DNA of 21,462 nt from Gryganskiella cystojenkinii (GCA_015852425.1 JAAAIG010000637.1:1-21462); one strand, 5' to 3'. Shown: positions 1-8,240, counted from the stretch's first letter. Numbers and translations are program-made. Notes: generated from the letters alone by a model not told the origin.

Positions 1-711
1 AACATTGTGCTCTTCCCGGATTCAGATCTAGTGATCACGACCCTATCCAATATCTATTTGGCTCCATTGTCCATCAAGATCCCTTTCTATCTCGCGGACG
101 AAATCCTGAACTTGCCAAGGACCAGGGATTGGTTAGGCAAGGAGTCCATGGACATCATCAAACGATTCTATGATTCCATGGCTGAGGCTCAACGCGGCGC
201 AAGCTTCCCTCCTCGTCTAAAGAACAAGCCCGCATCTCACCCATTGGTCGAATACGAGGGTGTGTACTCGAACCCATTGTACGCGGGCAATGTCAAGATC
301 ACTCTGGAGACAGAAGAGGATGTCAACGGCCTCAAGAAGCACGAGCTTCACTTCTCGTTCAACACGCTCACAAGCAAAGTCGAACATTATCATTATGAGA
401 CGTTCAAGTACACCGTCGATACGTGGGACACAAAGATTGCGAGTCTGATGACTTTTGTCAATGGTCAGGATGGCAAAGTTGACGCTCTTCAGTTGGAATA
501 CTTGGACGAGACGTGGACGTTCAAGAAGCAGGGTTCCAAGGATACTGCGCCATCATCCTCGTCAATGCTTTCGAACGATATCGAGACTATGGCCATATCG
601 ACTACAATTCATCACCTCTGCGATGATCAAGAGGAAGTCGATATCATTGCCGAGAAAAAGATCAAGGAACAGAGCGACTTTGGAGTGGATGATGTCCAGT
701 TCAGGATGTGA
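1..711 (+). CDS. Beta-lactamase/transpeptidase-like protein, C-terminal part (DUF3471-type domain)
   Basis: The frame is open from the first base and ends with TGA at 709-711, so the gene is cut by the window start and its catalytic Ser-x-x-Lys part is missing. The first visible residues (LFPDSDLVITTLSN) match the strand that closes the serine beta-lactamase/penicillin-binding fold, where the family usually reads P-(E/D)-x-D-x-x-(V/I)-x-x-L-(S/T)-N. After a helical linker comes a DUF3471-like beta domain, about residues 80-175, with the diagnostic pieces YEGVYSNPLY and EHYHYETF. The last 55 residues are Ser- and acid-rich and probably disordered. Fungal members are annotated as hydrolase-like with unknown substrates; some may be secreted or vacuolar, but the N-terminus needed to tell is outside the window. 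The family call is fairly secure, the substrate is unknown. Confidence 0.8.
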   Translation, partial: NIVLFPDSDLVITTLSNIYLAPLSIKIPFYLADEILNLPRTRDWLGKESMDIIKRFYDSMAEAQRGASFPPRLKNKPASHPLVEYEGVYSNPLYAGNVKITLETEEDVNGLKKHELHFSFNTLTSKVEHYHYETFKYTVDTWDTKIASLMTFVNGQDGKVDALQLEYLDETWTFKKQGSKDTAPSSSSMLSNDIETMAISTTIHHLCDDQEEVDIIAEKKIKEQSDFGVDDVQFRM

Positions 712-742
712 AAATAGAGTTTTTTTTCATAGAAGGATATAC

Positions 743-773
743 ATAATACAGTAGTGAATGGAACCGGTCAAAA
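743..773. repeat. Left end of transposon: target-site duplication and terminal inverted repeat
   Basis: ATAATACAGT (743-752) is the left copy of a 10-base direct repeat. It is followed at once by the inverted repeat AGTGAATGGAACCGGTCAA from 753. The same end occurs in reverse complement at 1288 with one mismatch in the first 18 bases. Confidence 0.8.
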
Positions 774-1288
774 TTTTTGTGGTTGGTCAAAGTCGAAGAA
801 ATGAAATCGTGGTCAGTCAAACCAAAGAAACCAATTGACCAGTCAAGGATATGTACAAGATACGACTAACTTGACCAAAAAAATAGTCAGTTACAAGTGA
901 TTCTAAGATTTTTTGGTTGCATCAAACATGACTTTGCAGATTAATTACTGTCGAAAAGCCATTCATTGTCACTCTGTAGCATTTCTCATGGTACATTCAC
1001 CTCTAATGTTTGATGTTCTTCCTTAAAAACGTGGCTGTGGTGAAATGCAAGGCATCACTCCTTAAGAAACGGAAATCTCGCCTCCTTCATATCTGTCGAC
1101 CATACAGCATCATCATAGTCCATAGTTAACCACAGCTTTCGCCAACTAAACCCGCAGTCAAAATTTGGCGAAAACTAAAGAACATTTAGTTGGTCAATTG
1201 GCGAGGGTCAATTTAAAAATGCTGGTTAGACTAAAGGGTCAAATTTATTTTTCTTAGGCAGTCAAGAAATTGACCAGTTCCATTCACT
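753..1288. mobile_element. Non-autonomous DNA transposon (MITE-like), 536 bp
   Basis: The element has imperfect terminal inverted repeats of about 18-20 bases (AGTGAATGGAAC at the left, its complement at the right) and is flanked by a perfect 10-base duplication, ATAATACAGT, at 743-752 and 1289-1298. It encodes no protein. GGTCAA or its complement occurs eight times: 766, 785, 835 and 871 on the left, 1192, 1206, 1237 and 1270 on the right, and nowhere between 877 and 1191. That subterminal clustering is what transposase-binding arrays look like. Inside lies a perfect 10-base inverted repeat (920-929 with 1006-1015) and a palindromic stretch near 1137-1200. A 9-11 base duplication is typical of Mutator-like transposases, so a MULE-mobilised MITE is the best guess; no transposase is present. 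The intact duplication and ends suggest a fairly recent insertion. Confidence 0.8.
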
Positions 1289-1298
1289 ATAATACAGT
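1268..1298. repeat. Right end of transposon: terminal inverted repeat and target-site duplication
   Basis: The right inverted repeat ends in CCATTCACT at 1288, directly followed by the second copy of ATAATACAGT (1289-1298). The transposon end creates an in-frame TAG that now closes the primase relic. Confidence 0.8.
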
Positions 1299-2384
1299 GC
1301 CACTGATTTTGGTGATTGCCTCGTCAATGTACTGAATTATGAAGACGCTGAGCTCGGATTCGACGGTAACTCCTTTCTTCCATATAGTTCCGTTCCACGC
1401 ATACCAACTAGAGCCATCGTACAGTATCTTCCTGCATCCAGAATCGCTGCCACAGAGACGTGATATTATCCACGAGAGCATGGCCACCCCACCTCCCGTA
1501 GATTGGTAGGTTGTTGAACAATATATCGACTGGAAGCTTGTAAGGTATTGCAGTAAACCGGCAATGATCACCATACTGTTTGATATATTTTCCTGATCTT
1601 TGCAGTCGTCATCATAACAACGCCACACCAGTTTGCCAAAGCCTTGAATGTAGTGTCTCGGGCAGGTTGGAGTTGTCAGGTAATTGTTCAGGGAAAACAA
1701 TATATCGAGCCTCGTAGTAAATGTAGTTGCCATTGCTTCGATGCATGCGTCGACATGGACCAGGGCAATCACCACCCATTCGAAATACGCAGGAATAAGG
1801 ATGCTCATCATTCCATGGCTGATATGCATAAACTGTCAAATTGTGCTCGTGACAAAATTGCACAACATCGTATTGTCGAGGACACTCTGGATAGAACATG
1901 CGCACCCAACCGATCATGGCTGATGACATGGTTCTTGAGTGGAACCCTTATTGGTGGACGAAAAAGTGATCGTACCGTCAGATCTAGGTATCAGTAGGGA
2001 TTGTGACAATTGTCTGTCACTAACTGGAAACGAGCTCGCCACTTCCGATTCAGATTCATCTTGAATCAACCGCCTCTTGGGTATCCTTAGTGGTGCTGGA
2101 GCAGGACGTCCAATTGTTAGAAGAACAGGGACTTGAGACTAGAACATTTAAACTCTTTTAGAATCTTTGAAACAAAATCCACTCCTGACCAGAAATTATC
2201 CATCTACATGAAGAAACTTGCGCGTCTCCCCGGAAAGAAGTTTCGTTCATATAACGGGTAATGCAATCTTCCAATCGTCCGGCCCTCCGAAAGCTGGATC
2301 GATTGTCAGTCGACTGGACTCCTGATCAAGTTTAATGCAGTCATACAATCGCATTGCTCGATTTCGCGTGTATACACCGTGGTC
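1289..2384 (-). pseudogene. Relic of an AEP/PrimPol-type DNA primase with UL52-like zinc motif and D5_N-like segment
   Basis: Three blocks lie on the minus strand in the order expected of large virus-type primase-helicases. Block 1 (2384-2250) begins D-x-x-VYTRNR-x-x-RLYDC-x-K, resembling the last catalytic motif of archaeo-eukaryotic primases; it ends at TGA 2249-2247. Block 2 combines HRSN (about 1743-1732) with cysteines just before it (1767, 1755) and, in another frame, WRCYDDDC (about 1625-1602). This is the Cys/His zinc motif of the PrimPol/UL52 class. Block 3 (about 1421-1305) contains YDGSSWYAWNGTIWKKG, like the D5_N domain that precedes SF3 helicases. At least two frameshifts, internal stops, absence of the first two primase motifs and absence of any helicase show it is dead. 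A Ser/Asp/Glu-rich linker occupies about 2100-1930. The transposon at 753-1288 cuts its 3' end. Origin from a large DNA virus or a virus-like transposon cannot be separated here. Confidence 0.7.
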
Positions 2385-2550
2385 CGGTTGTGTGATCTTC
2401 TTTTATTCTCGATATATATTATAAAGAAAAAAAAAAAAAAGAATGTTGCGATTCAAAAAACACTATTCACTTTATCGAGGTTTTAACTGTATGCAACAGA
2501 TGCTCTTATTTCCATGAAAATAGCAACTGGCAGTCGTACTGCTTTATTTT
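2385..2550. other. AT-rich gap with 14-base A-tract
   Basis: This short spacer separates two minus-strand relics. It holds a run of 14 A at 2427-2440 next to an AT-rich stretch (gatatatattata). No reading frame with recognisable content was found. The A-tract sits just outside the truncated 5' edge of the primase relic and may mark a join between two insertions. Confidence 0.4.
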
Positions 2551-4372
2551 TTAGATGCTGAATTTTCTCTTTTTTGGCTTTTCTGGTGTAGGAGATGTCG
2601 TTTGAATGCCACGTAATGCTTCTTTCAACTGGAGCCTCTCTCGGAAAGAAACAGTAACGTTCTCTGATTCCCGATTCCGCACTTCCATTTCCACGCGGAT
2701 CGCCAGCTCAATGCAGCTCATTGCCACAGCTTTCATTCGTCTCCCGAAGTCCTGTTTTTTGACTGGGATCAGAAACGAGTCAAAATGAAAGAGTCGAAAA
2801 ACTCCTTTAAAATCTAGATGCCAAAATTTGGTCTCGTCCTTATATGAACTTGAGCCAAACACGGTCATCGCACGACAGGGGATATATTCACGACATATGG
2901 TTTTCAGCTGACTCACCCACGAGTCTCGCATTGCCCTGACCAACTTATACTCGACCTCCTTCAGCTTCTCAGGTTTGGCTCGTGCAACAACGCGGCTTCT
3001 GCGAGATAAATATGGTTCACGCCAGAGAACCCTGCACCATTCGCAAATTGTCCAGTCGTGGATCCAAACCATGATTTTTTCGCTCCTCGACCCCAGTGAT
3101 CAGCACCTCCAACGATCTCGTCTCAATATTTGTCAGAGTAAAGGCGCCGCGAATGAGGGACCATGCAAAGCCGACGAAAGCTTCCCGCTCGTTCATGTCT
3201 TCAGGAAGTCCATGATGGAACGCAAAGTAGTGAGAGCTGCAAGAGTATCCAAATCAGTAAGAATAAAATAAATACGTGCTAGACATGCTCTGCATTAGTA
3301 AAGGAGGCGAACATTAAAAGCACTTACTATGACACAATGATCGAAATCAGATAAAACACTATATGGTCGCTCAGGTCTTCCTTCTTGATAGTTGATGTTA
3401 CCTTGTCGTAGCTGTTTGATGCGAAAACTCGGTCGAATACAGTTGCCAAAGTAGGCCATCTGGTATAGATGTTGATAGCCGCAAGGTCACATACAGAGAA
3501 AAAATAATGGATCATCGTCGAGAGAGCCTAAGGTTGGACTATCTAACTAATGCAAGCGATGTGACAATAGGCAAAAAAGCAGAATTGAACAAACAAAATT
3601 GAAATCACGAACCTGTAGCGGAGATGAATGTAGAAACTCCAAGGTCATGGCCAGGCTTATGAGCATCAGCCGACGCGTTTGGATTGCAAGAAATCGTACA
3701 ACTTCCAGATACGTGAGACATTGCAAGGACATGGTCATCTCCGGCTCGGCTGTTATCGCCCTCATTATCGTCCTCATTATCGTCACTGTCTTCATCCCGA
3801 GCAGTATGTAACGAGTCGCTTAACGGGAGCAGCCCCATCGAAGGCGCACGCAGAGGATCAGAAGAGTCTGAATGTTCTTCCACTAAAAATATTTCCAGAT
3901 GACATAACTTTCAATTCAAACAAAGGCACTTTCCCGTCCTGAAATCAACATTTGCCACTTGCATATATCAGTGAGGTCCTTCCCAAGTCTTCGAGATGGC
4001 ACCTCCATGATTGTGAGCTGTTGTTACTGGAACGCCTGCTTCATGCCCCTCTTGAATTTTTTGGTGGCTTGCTCATCCTTTGCAATCTCCACCAACTCGT
4101 TTACGACGCTTCTTATACTTCCATGCTTTTTCAAGTCGTGTCCCGGTTTCCCTAAGATTCTGGCCGTCGCTCACTATCAACTTTGGTATGAGTTTGCATC
4201 GCCATTCGTCTTGCAGTCGCTTCCCTATGGATTCATCCTTGGCACTCGCGCCTCGACAGGAATTCGATTAACCATCAACACTGTACTCTTCTGGGGTCGT
4301 ATCCAAGAAATATTGCTGATTAGACAAGTCTGCTGTCGCCTCCTTGATACCGGTTAAAAGAGATTTCTTCAT
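2551..4372 (-). pseudogene. Decayed multi-exon gene of an unrecognised family
   Basis: Minus-strand pieces connect through plausible introns. One exon starts after an acceptor at about 3882 and carries an acid/Ser-rich stretch; it ends near 3613 before a GTTCGT donor. Another runs 3527-3328 (TRWPTLATVFDR is visible) with a frame change inside and ends at a GTAAGT donor; the intron is 3237-3327. The next starts at 3236 (GLPEDMNEREAFVGF, then GVEERKNHGLDP), stops in its own frame near 3020, and continues one frame over to the stop at 2551 with LVRAMRDSWVSQL, FGSSSYKDETKFWHLDF and a basic tail ending PKKRKFSI. Further up, 4372-3900 gives Lys/Glu-rich helical fragments in shifting frames that may be its N-terminal part. 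It looks like a mixed alpha/beta protein with a nuclear-type basic C-terminus. I do not recognise the family and assign no function. At least three frame breaks make it a pseudogene. Confidence 0.5.
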
Positions 4373-4537
4373 GCTATCAGAAAAATATATAAAATAAAAC
4401 AATTATCGCTTGTAATAACGAAAGTGTGGCAGTCAAAAACCGCAGTCAGCAGCCCCCCTTTGCTAAAGGGATGCCATTGACATGTGTTGTCCAACCACTG
4501 TACCCACACACCAGTCACAATTCCTCGCATAACGGAA
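4373..4537. other. Intergenic, nothing recognised
   Basis: No coding or RNA signal is visible. There is a small perfect hairpin, CCCTTT-GCT-AAAGGG, at 4456-4470. Confidence 0.3.
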
Positions 4538-4950
4538 ATGTCGCCGGTTGATGAAAAGGTTAATTCTCATCCGCATGTACAGCGAGAGCTTTTTAATCCA
4601 TAGCGAATATCCCCAGGAGGAAGATCCAAATATGGTGAGTCCACAACCACATATCTCTCATCTGACTTCAAATAGAATACGGAGGATCACAATGAACAAT
4701 ACAATTACCTGTACTCGGGAGTCCAAGAGGGAATAAAAGGAAGCACGCTGGAGAATAAGGAATGTAACAAAGGCGTGTAATGACGTTGACTGAATAGAGA
4801 GGTGCGGAAGAGGTTAAGTTGGAAGGGCCTCGAGTGGTGGATGAAAATGACTTGAACATGATTCGTGATGGAAGGTGCGGGAGTGACTAAACTCAGCATG
4901 GGAGCATTGGCGACAGTGATTGAGTGAGGAGGAAGTGTGGATTTTTTTTT
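4538..4950 (+). pseudogene. Short gene relic with one recognisable intron
   Basis: An ATG at 4538 opens a frame (MSPVDEKVNSHPHVQRELF) that stops after 21 codons. A shifted frame then carries SEYPQEEDPNM up to a good donor, GTGAGT, at 4634; an acceptor AAATAG follows at about 4675. Splicing there gives a continuous stretch with QYNYLYSGVQEGIKGS that ends at TAA 4780. A further readable piece (EEVKLEGPRVVDENDLNM) follows about 30 bases on, after sequence that looks like an intron shortened below a spliceable size. The peptide quality of these pieces and the intron suggest a former gene's 5' portion. The family is not recognised, and chance reading frames remain possible. Confidence 0.3.
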
Positions 4951-5543
4951 CTTGTTCACGAGTGTTTATTGGGGAGAGAGACTGCGAGGAATGAGGATGG
5001 CGTGTGACTGGTTGTTGATTTTGACGCGTTATCCTCCACGAGGTCCTACCCTTCTGGATCGAGACTTCGAGCAAGGCTCTCCATTGTTCTCGCCACTCGC
5101 AGTCTATCCCACTATCCCGCTATCCCTCTATTCCGCACTCCCACTATTCTGCTCCTGACTCCAGGGTTCAATCTGCTCAACATCTATACTGACAACAAGT
5201 CTTCGCCTTCGTCGAGGATTGTCGTCAACTTCTTACTTTCAACATCTTGTCTAATGTTTTCTTATGCAGTATTAGTAGCCTCTGTCCCCGACCCTGTCTT
5301 CTCTCTTCAGTCCGCAATAACTTACTCGCCTAGTCTAGTCCTCCTGCCTGCTAACTCTTTGTTTACCTTAACCAGTATATCTTCGTTTTACACACCTTAC
5401 TCAAACCTGCCTGTCTGTCCTTGACACTTTACATATTAACGTATGCCGTGCGTTACAGCTGGCATCTTTTTGGGATCCGTATACCACACTAACATTCCCT
5501 TCACACGTGTATGGGAAACCTACTCATCTTACCGCACTGTTTA
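4951..5543. other. Intergenic, pyrimidine-rich on the plus strand
   Basis: No credible gene. From about 5090 to 5420 the plus strand is strongly C/T-rich, as expected of transcribed untranslated sequence. The end adjoins the stop codon of the next minus-strand gene, so part of it is probably that gene's 3' UTR. Confidence 0.4.
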
Positions 5544-6695
5544 TTAAATTGAGGAATCCAGCTTCGTCTGTAGCCGATTCAATTCGGTATGCAGCAGATT
5601 GATTTGCTGCTGCAATTCATAATTACTTATCAAAGCAGTCCCACTTGTGTTTTCAGGGCTGCGGAGACTACTGAAATTCTGAACTGGAGAGCCCATGGAA
5701 GTGTATTGAGGACTCCTTCGGCTAGCCAGTTGTTCCTGACGAAATTCATGTCGTTGTTGAACGTCCTGACCATGGTCTTGAGGGTTGAGAGACGATATTG
5801 ACCGAGAGGGCATCAATGGAGGTGAAGAGAACGACATGGGAACAGGGGACAAATTGGTTTCTTGAAAGGAGTGAGGAGAGCTGGGTGTATTATGTGGTCC
5901 AACTGTATGTGGGATCACCCACCTGCTTTTGTTGCTTGGCTCGGTCTGCAAGTACCCTCCATATTCTCCGTCGTCTCTTGTCTTCTCAATGGATGGCAAG
6001 ACATGGTCGGGTGGTGGATCAGCCTCAGGTTTGGGTTGGTGCTTGCGTTGTTGGCGTTTACGGAGAACGAGTAGCAAGATGATTGTAGCAAGCGCAACTC
6101 CACCTGCAACTCCACCTGCAATTCCACCTCCAATTGCAGCTCCATTGCCAACAGTTCCATTGCCACTGCTGTCTCGACTAAGGGGACCGGTACTGTTAGG
6201 GGATTTGGGGGCCGAAGAGGAGACAGTGATAGTGGTGGCGACGGCGGAGGTCGAGGCTCTATTTATGGGTATAGAAGTAGTTGTTGGAGTTCCCGAGGGG
6301 GATGAATTTTTAATATCAAAGAGCTGCGACGAGTAACGCGCTTGGCCGTAGAAGACAACGAAGTGGTAGAATCCTTGAGTCTTGACGCCAGGGACATTGA
6401 TGGCAATAGGAACCTTGATGGTCAAGGAGCCAGTGGGGATGCAGTTGACATGGAAAACAGGAGGACCTGGAATTGGGACGTCCACGTCGTCGTAATCCAG
6501 GTCCACTAGGTTGACAGGGAATAACGTGGTGGCAGGGTCGGAGCAGTTACTCTTCCAGGAGACAGTGGCATCTTGACCAGCGGTCCATTCCGTCATAGCG
6601 TCGGGGGTTAGGAAAGAAAACTGGGCTGAGGAGATGGCAAGGTCGGATAGAAGGCACAGAACCACTGCCAGAAGAGGTCGTATTGGCACAAGCAT
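5544..6695 (-). CDS. Single-pass cell-surface protein with Kre9/Knh1-like ectodomain
   Basis: The start is the ATG at 6695-6693, and the single exon encodes 383 residues. Residues 1-24 are a clear signal peptide ending AISSA. Residues 25-130 begin FSFLTPDAMTEWTAGQDATVSWK, the N-terminal pattern of the Kre9/Knh1-like domain (Pfam PF10342), with two cysteines (near 50 and 85) that could pair. Residues 130-180 are Ser/Thr-rich with several N-x-S/T sites and are probably heavily glycosylated. One membrane helix, about 187-211, starts with glycine-spaced GGGIAGGVAGGVA and is followed by the stop-transfer sequence RKRQQRK. The 170-residue cytoplasmic tail is Pro/Ser-rich and ends in a short coiled coil (about 360-381). 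This layout resembles fungal wall-stress sensors, but no WSC domain is present and a sensor role is inference. A long C/T-rich 5' leader lies upstream. Confidence 0.85.
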   Translation of the reverse strand: MLVPIRPLLAVVLCLLSDLAISSAQFSFLTPDAMTEWTAGQDATVSWKSNCSDPATTLFPVNLVDLDYDDVDVPIPGPPVFHVNCIPTGSLTIKVPIAINVPGVKTQGFYHFVVFYGQARYSSQLFDIKNSSPSGTPTTTSIPINRASTSAVATTITVSSSAPKSPNSTGPLSRDSSGNGTVGNGAAIGGGIAGGVAGGVALATIILLLVLRKRQQRKHQPKPEADPPPDHVLPSIEKTRDDGEYGGYLQTEPSNKSRWVIPHTVGPHNTPSSPHSFQETNLSPVPMSFSSPPLMPSRSISSLNPQDHGQDVQQRHEFRQEQLASRRSPQYTSMGSPVQNFSSLRSPENTSGTALISNYELQQQINLLHTELNRLQTKLDSSI

Positions 6696-7051
6696 CAAAT
6701 CTCACTTTGGCAAGAGAGGTGGAGCCTGTGCTGATCTGTGAAGAGTGAACTTTCTGGAAAGGGGCTGGGGGGAGATAGCGAGGGGAAAGGGAGCGAGGGG
6801 AAAGGAAGAGAGGGAAGAAAGAAAAGAGACGGCTCACCAGGTTCATTGCTAATCTTACACTGCAGTGGCACGAGGGCAAAGTTTTTTTTTTACAAGGGCG
6901 AATAATACAAAATGCCTTGAAAAGTGAACCGTTCAAATGGAGCCGGAAGGACACACAAGTGCTCACTGGTTCCACAAAGAGAATTTCGAGAGAACCGAGA
7001 AATTCATGGGACAAGGCTAAAGATGAAATTGGGGCTGTGTAATCACTAATT
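6696..7051 (-). promoter_or_regulatory. Leader and proximal promoter of the Kre9-like gene
   Basis: Read on the minus strand, 6740-6830 is an almost pure pyrimidine tract (repeated CTCTTCC and TTTCCCCTC), a common mark of strong fungal promoters or 5' leaders. A possible 5'-UTR intron donor (GTGAGC, 6837-6832) precedes the tract. No TATA box is clear. Confidence 0.4.
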
Positions 7052-7162
7052 GGCTTGTGGCAGCCAAGCGTTCGTGGCGACTTGGATTTTTGATCCCTCG
7101 ATGTCGGCTCTTCGCTAGACGCGTTTTGATACTTAGTTCACTTGTACTAGTTTTTATTTCTG
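7052..7162 (+). repeat. Dispersed repeat, copy 1
   Basis: It begins GGCTTGTGGCAGCCAAGCGTT and includes GGATTTTTGATCC (7084-7096), TCGATGTCG (7098-7106), GACGCGTT (7118-7125) and CACTTGTACTA (7139-7149). It lies about 357-467 bases upstream of the Kre9-like start codon. Block order and spacing match copy 2 over about 110 bases, and the first 55 bases match copy 3. Strand is given as the direction in which the core is written; the adjacent genes read the other way. Confidence 0.65.
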
Positions 7163-7408
7163 TTGAGGGGTTGTGTACCGATTACCATGGCAGACGTCTC
7201 TAAGGCGATGGTGGACTGTAAGAGTTCGCGTGACGTTGTAGCTACTTTAATGTATGTCAGCCGAGGCCGAACTAGCTGCCAACGACTTGGTTCCTAGAAA
7301 CGGCATAACAATACCCAAAAACAAGACAACGTACATGTTCGTTATTTCCTCAATGATGCTTACAACAAAAGCCATTTGATGGTCAGTCAGTGCTGGTTGA
7401 ATATCCGC
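7163..7408. other. Intergenic, nothing recognised
   Basis: Spacer between repeat copy 1 and the stop codon of the small secreted precursor. It presumably includes that gene's 3' UTR. No gene or RNA is visible. Confidence 0.4.
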
Positions 7409-7690
7409 TTACGGATCACCATAGGATACACTCTCTGCCTGCCGGCGTTCCAGTGGGGACATGGCGAAGCGGGACCAGTCTATCTTTGGAAGATTGAGCA
7501 AGCGTTCCAAGAGGCTCAAGTTTGCTGCTTGTTTTGTGCGTTGGTTGTATGATGCTGACTTGGAACCTTCTGTGGAAAAAGTTCCGGCCTGGGAAGCAAC
7601 AGCAGGAGCAGCAGGAGCACCAACAGCGGGAGCAGCGTTTGCGAAGGCCTTTAACAGTAACAAAACAACAGGTTGGATAAAATACTTCAT
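7409..7690 (-). CDS. Small secreted protein, possible peptide precursor with Kex2-type site
   Basis: The single exon encodes 93 residues, ATG at 7690-7688 and TAA at 7411-7409. Residues 1-19 form a signal peptide (hydrophobic PVVLLLLKAF, cleavage near FANA-AP). An Ala/Pro-rich segment follows (APAVGAPAAPAVA), then a polar stretch and an amphipathic helix-like segment, LSLLERLLNLPKIDW. Near the end lies ERR followed by QAESVSYGDP. The dibasic RR is a classic Kex2-type cleavage site and would release a ten-residue peptide beginning with Gln. There are no cysteines. The X-Ala/X-Pro dipeptides resemble substrates of dipeptidyl aminopeptidase in fungal pheromone precursors. No repeated mature peptide exists, so a pheromone role is not established; it may instead be a surface or effector-like protein. 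No homologue is recognised. Confidence 0.6.
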   Translation of the reverse strand: MKYFIQPVVLLLLKAFANAAPAVGAPAAPAVASQAGTFSTEGSKSASYNQRTKQAANLSLLERLLNLPKIDWSRFAMSPLERRQAESVSYGDP

Positions 7691-8115
7691 ACTGAAAGTT
7701 TCGATATAATCAAAGTACTGGCAGAAAGACGCGACGAAATAACGTTAATGCAAGGTAAGAACTGAGAAGAAGAGCGTAAGAAAGTGACTATGGTGGATAT
7801 AGCGATGGGATGATGTGCTGAAAAGATGATGAAAAAAATAGAGTTAAAAAGAAAATGAGATGAATAAAGCTATTAAAATAGTGAAGGTGGGCTGATGATG
7901 CCTGGTATCTAAATGGACTTTATAAACAAATCAATAACAGAAAGGACAGTCAAGCGAATCAAAGGACAACACCAATAGATACAACCAACGGATGAGAAAA
8001 ATTGAGGGATTGGAAAAGAAGGGGATAGGAGAAGCTGAGAAGTGGACAAATCAAGGCAATGGAAACGAACGCCTGATGGCACACAGAAAAGGATAGCACC
8101 ACCCTTGGATAACAT
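7691..8115. other. Upstream region of the secreted precursor gene
   Basis: On the minus strand, 7700-7860 is pyrimidine-rich and probably carries the 5' leader and promoter of the 7409-7690 gene. An open frame on the minus strand at 7909-8130 has no family features and odd composition, so I do not call it a gene. Confidence 0.4.
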
Positions 8116-8240
8116 GCTTGTGGCACCCAAGCGTTAATAACGACTTTGATTTTTGATCCTTCTCTTTCTCTCTTCCAAGAATCGAATTCATCGGACGCGT
8201 TGTGAAGCTTTGATCACTTGTGCTAATCTTTTTATTTTTG
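8116..8240 (+). repeat. Dispersed repeat, copy 2
   Basis: It begins GCTTGTGGCACCCAAGCGTT and includes TGATTTTTGATCC (8147-8159), GACGCGTT (8194-8201) and CACTTGTGCTA (8215-8225), the same blocks as copy 1 in the same order. The TCGATGTCG block is replaced by a CT-rich run. It lies 426-550 bases upstream of the start codon of the small secreted precursor. Confidence 0.65.

Noticed and set aside
1644..1997. Plus-strand open frame of 117 codons opposite the primase relic
   Set aside because: Antisense shadow; the recognisable motifs are all on the minus strand.
3599..4357. Plus-strand open frames across the minus-strand relic
   Set aside because: They are antisense shadows of Lys/Glu-rich minus-strand coding segments and show no domain features.
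4456..4470. Hairpin CCCTTT-GCT-AAAGGG
   Set aside because: Six-base stem with no T-run or gene end; too small to interpret.
5495..5518. Palindrome-like sequence around ACACGTGT near the end of the Kre9-like gene
   Set aside because: Only the central eight bases and four outer pairs match; such E-box-like sites are common by chance.
7909..8130. Minus-strand open frame of 73 codons overlapping the repeat region
   Set aside because: No family features and it overlaps repeat copy 2; likely chance.
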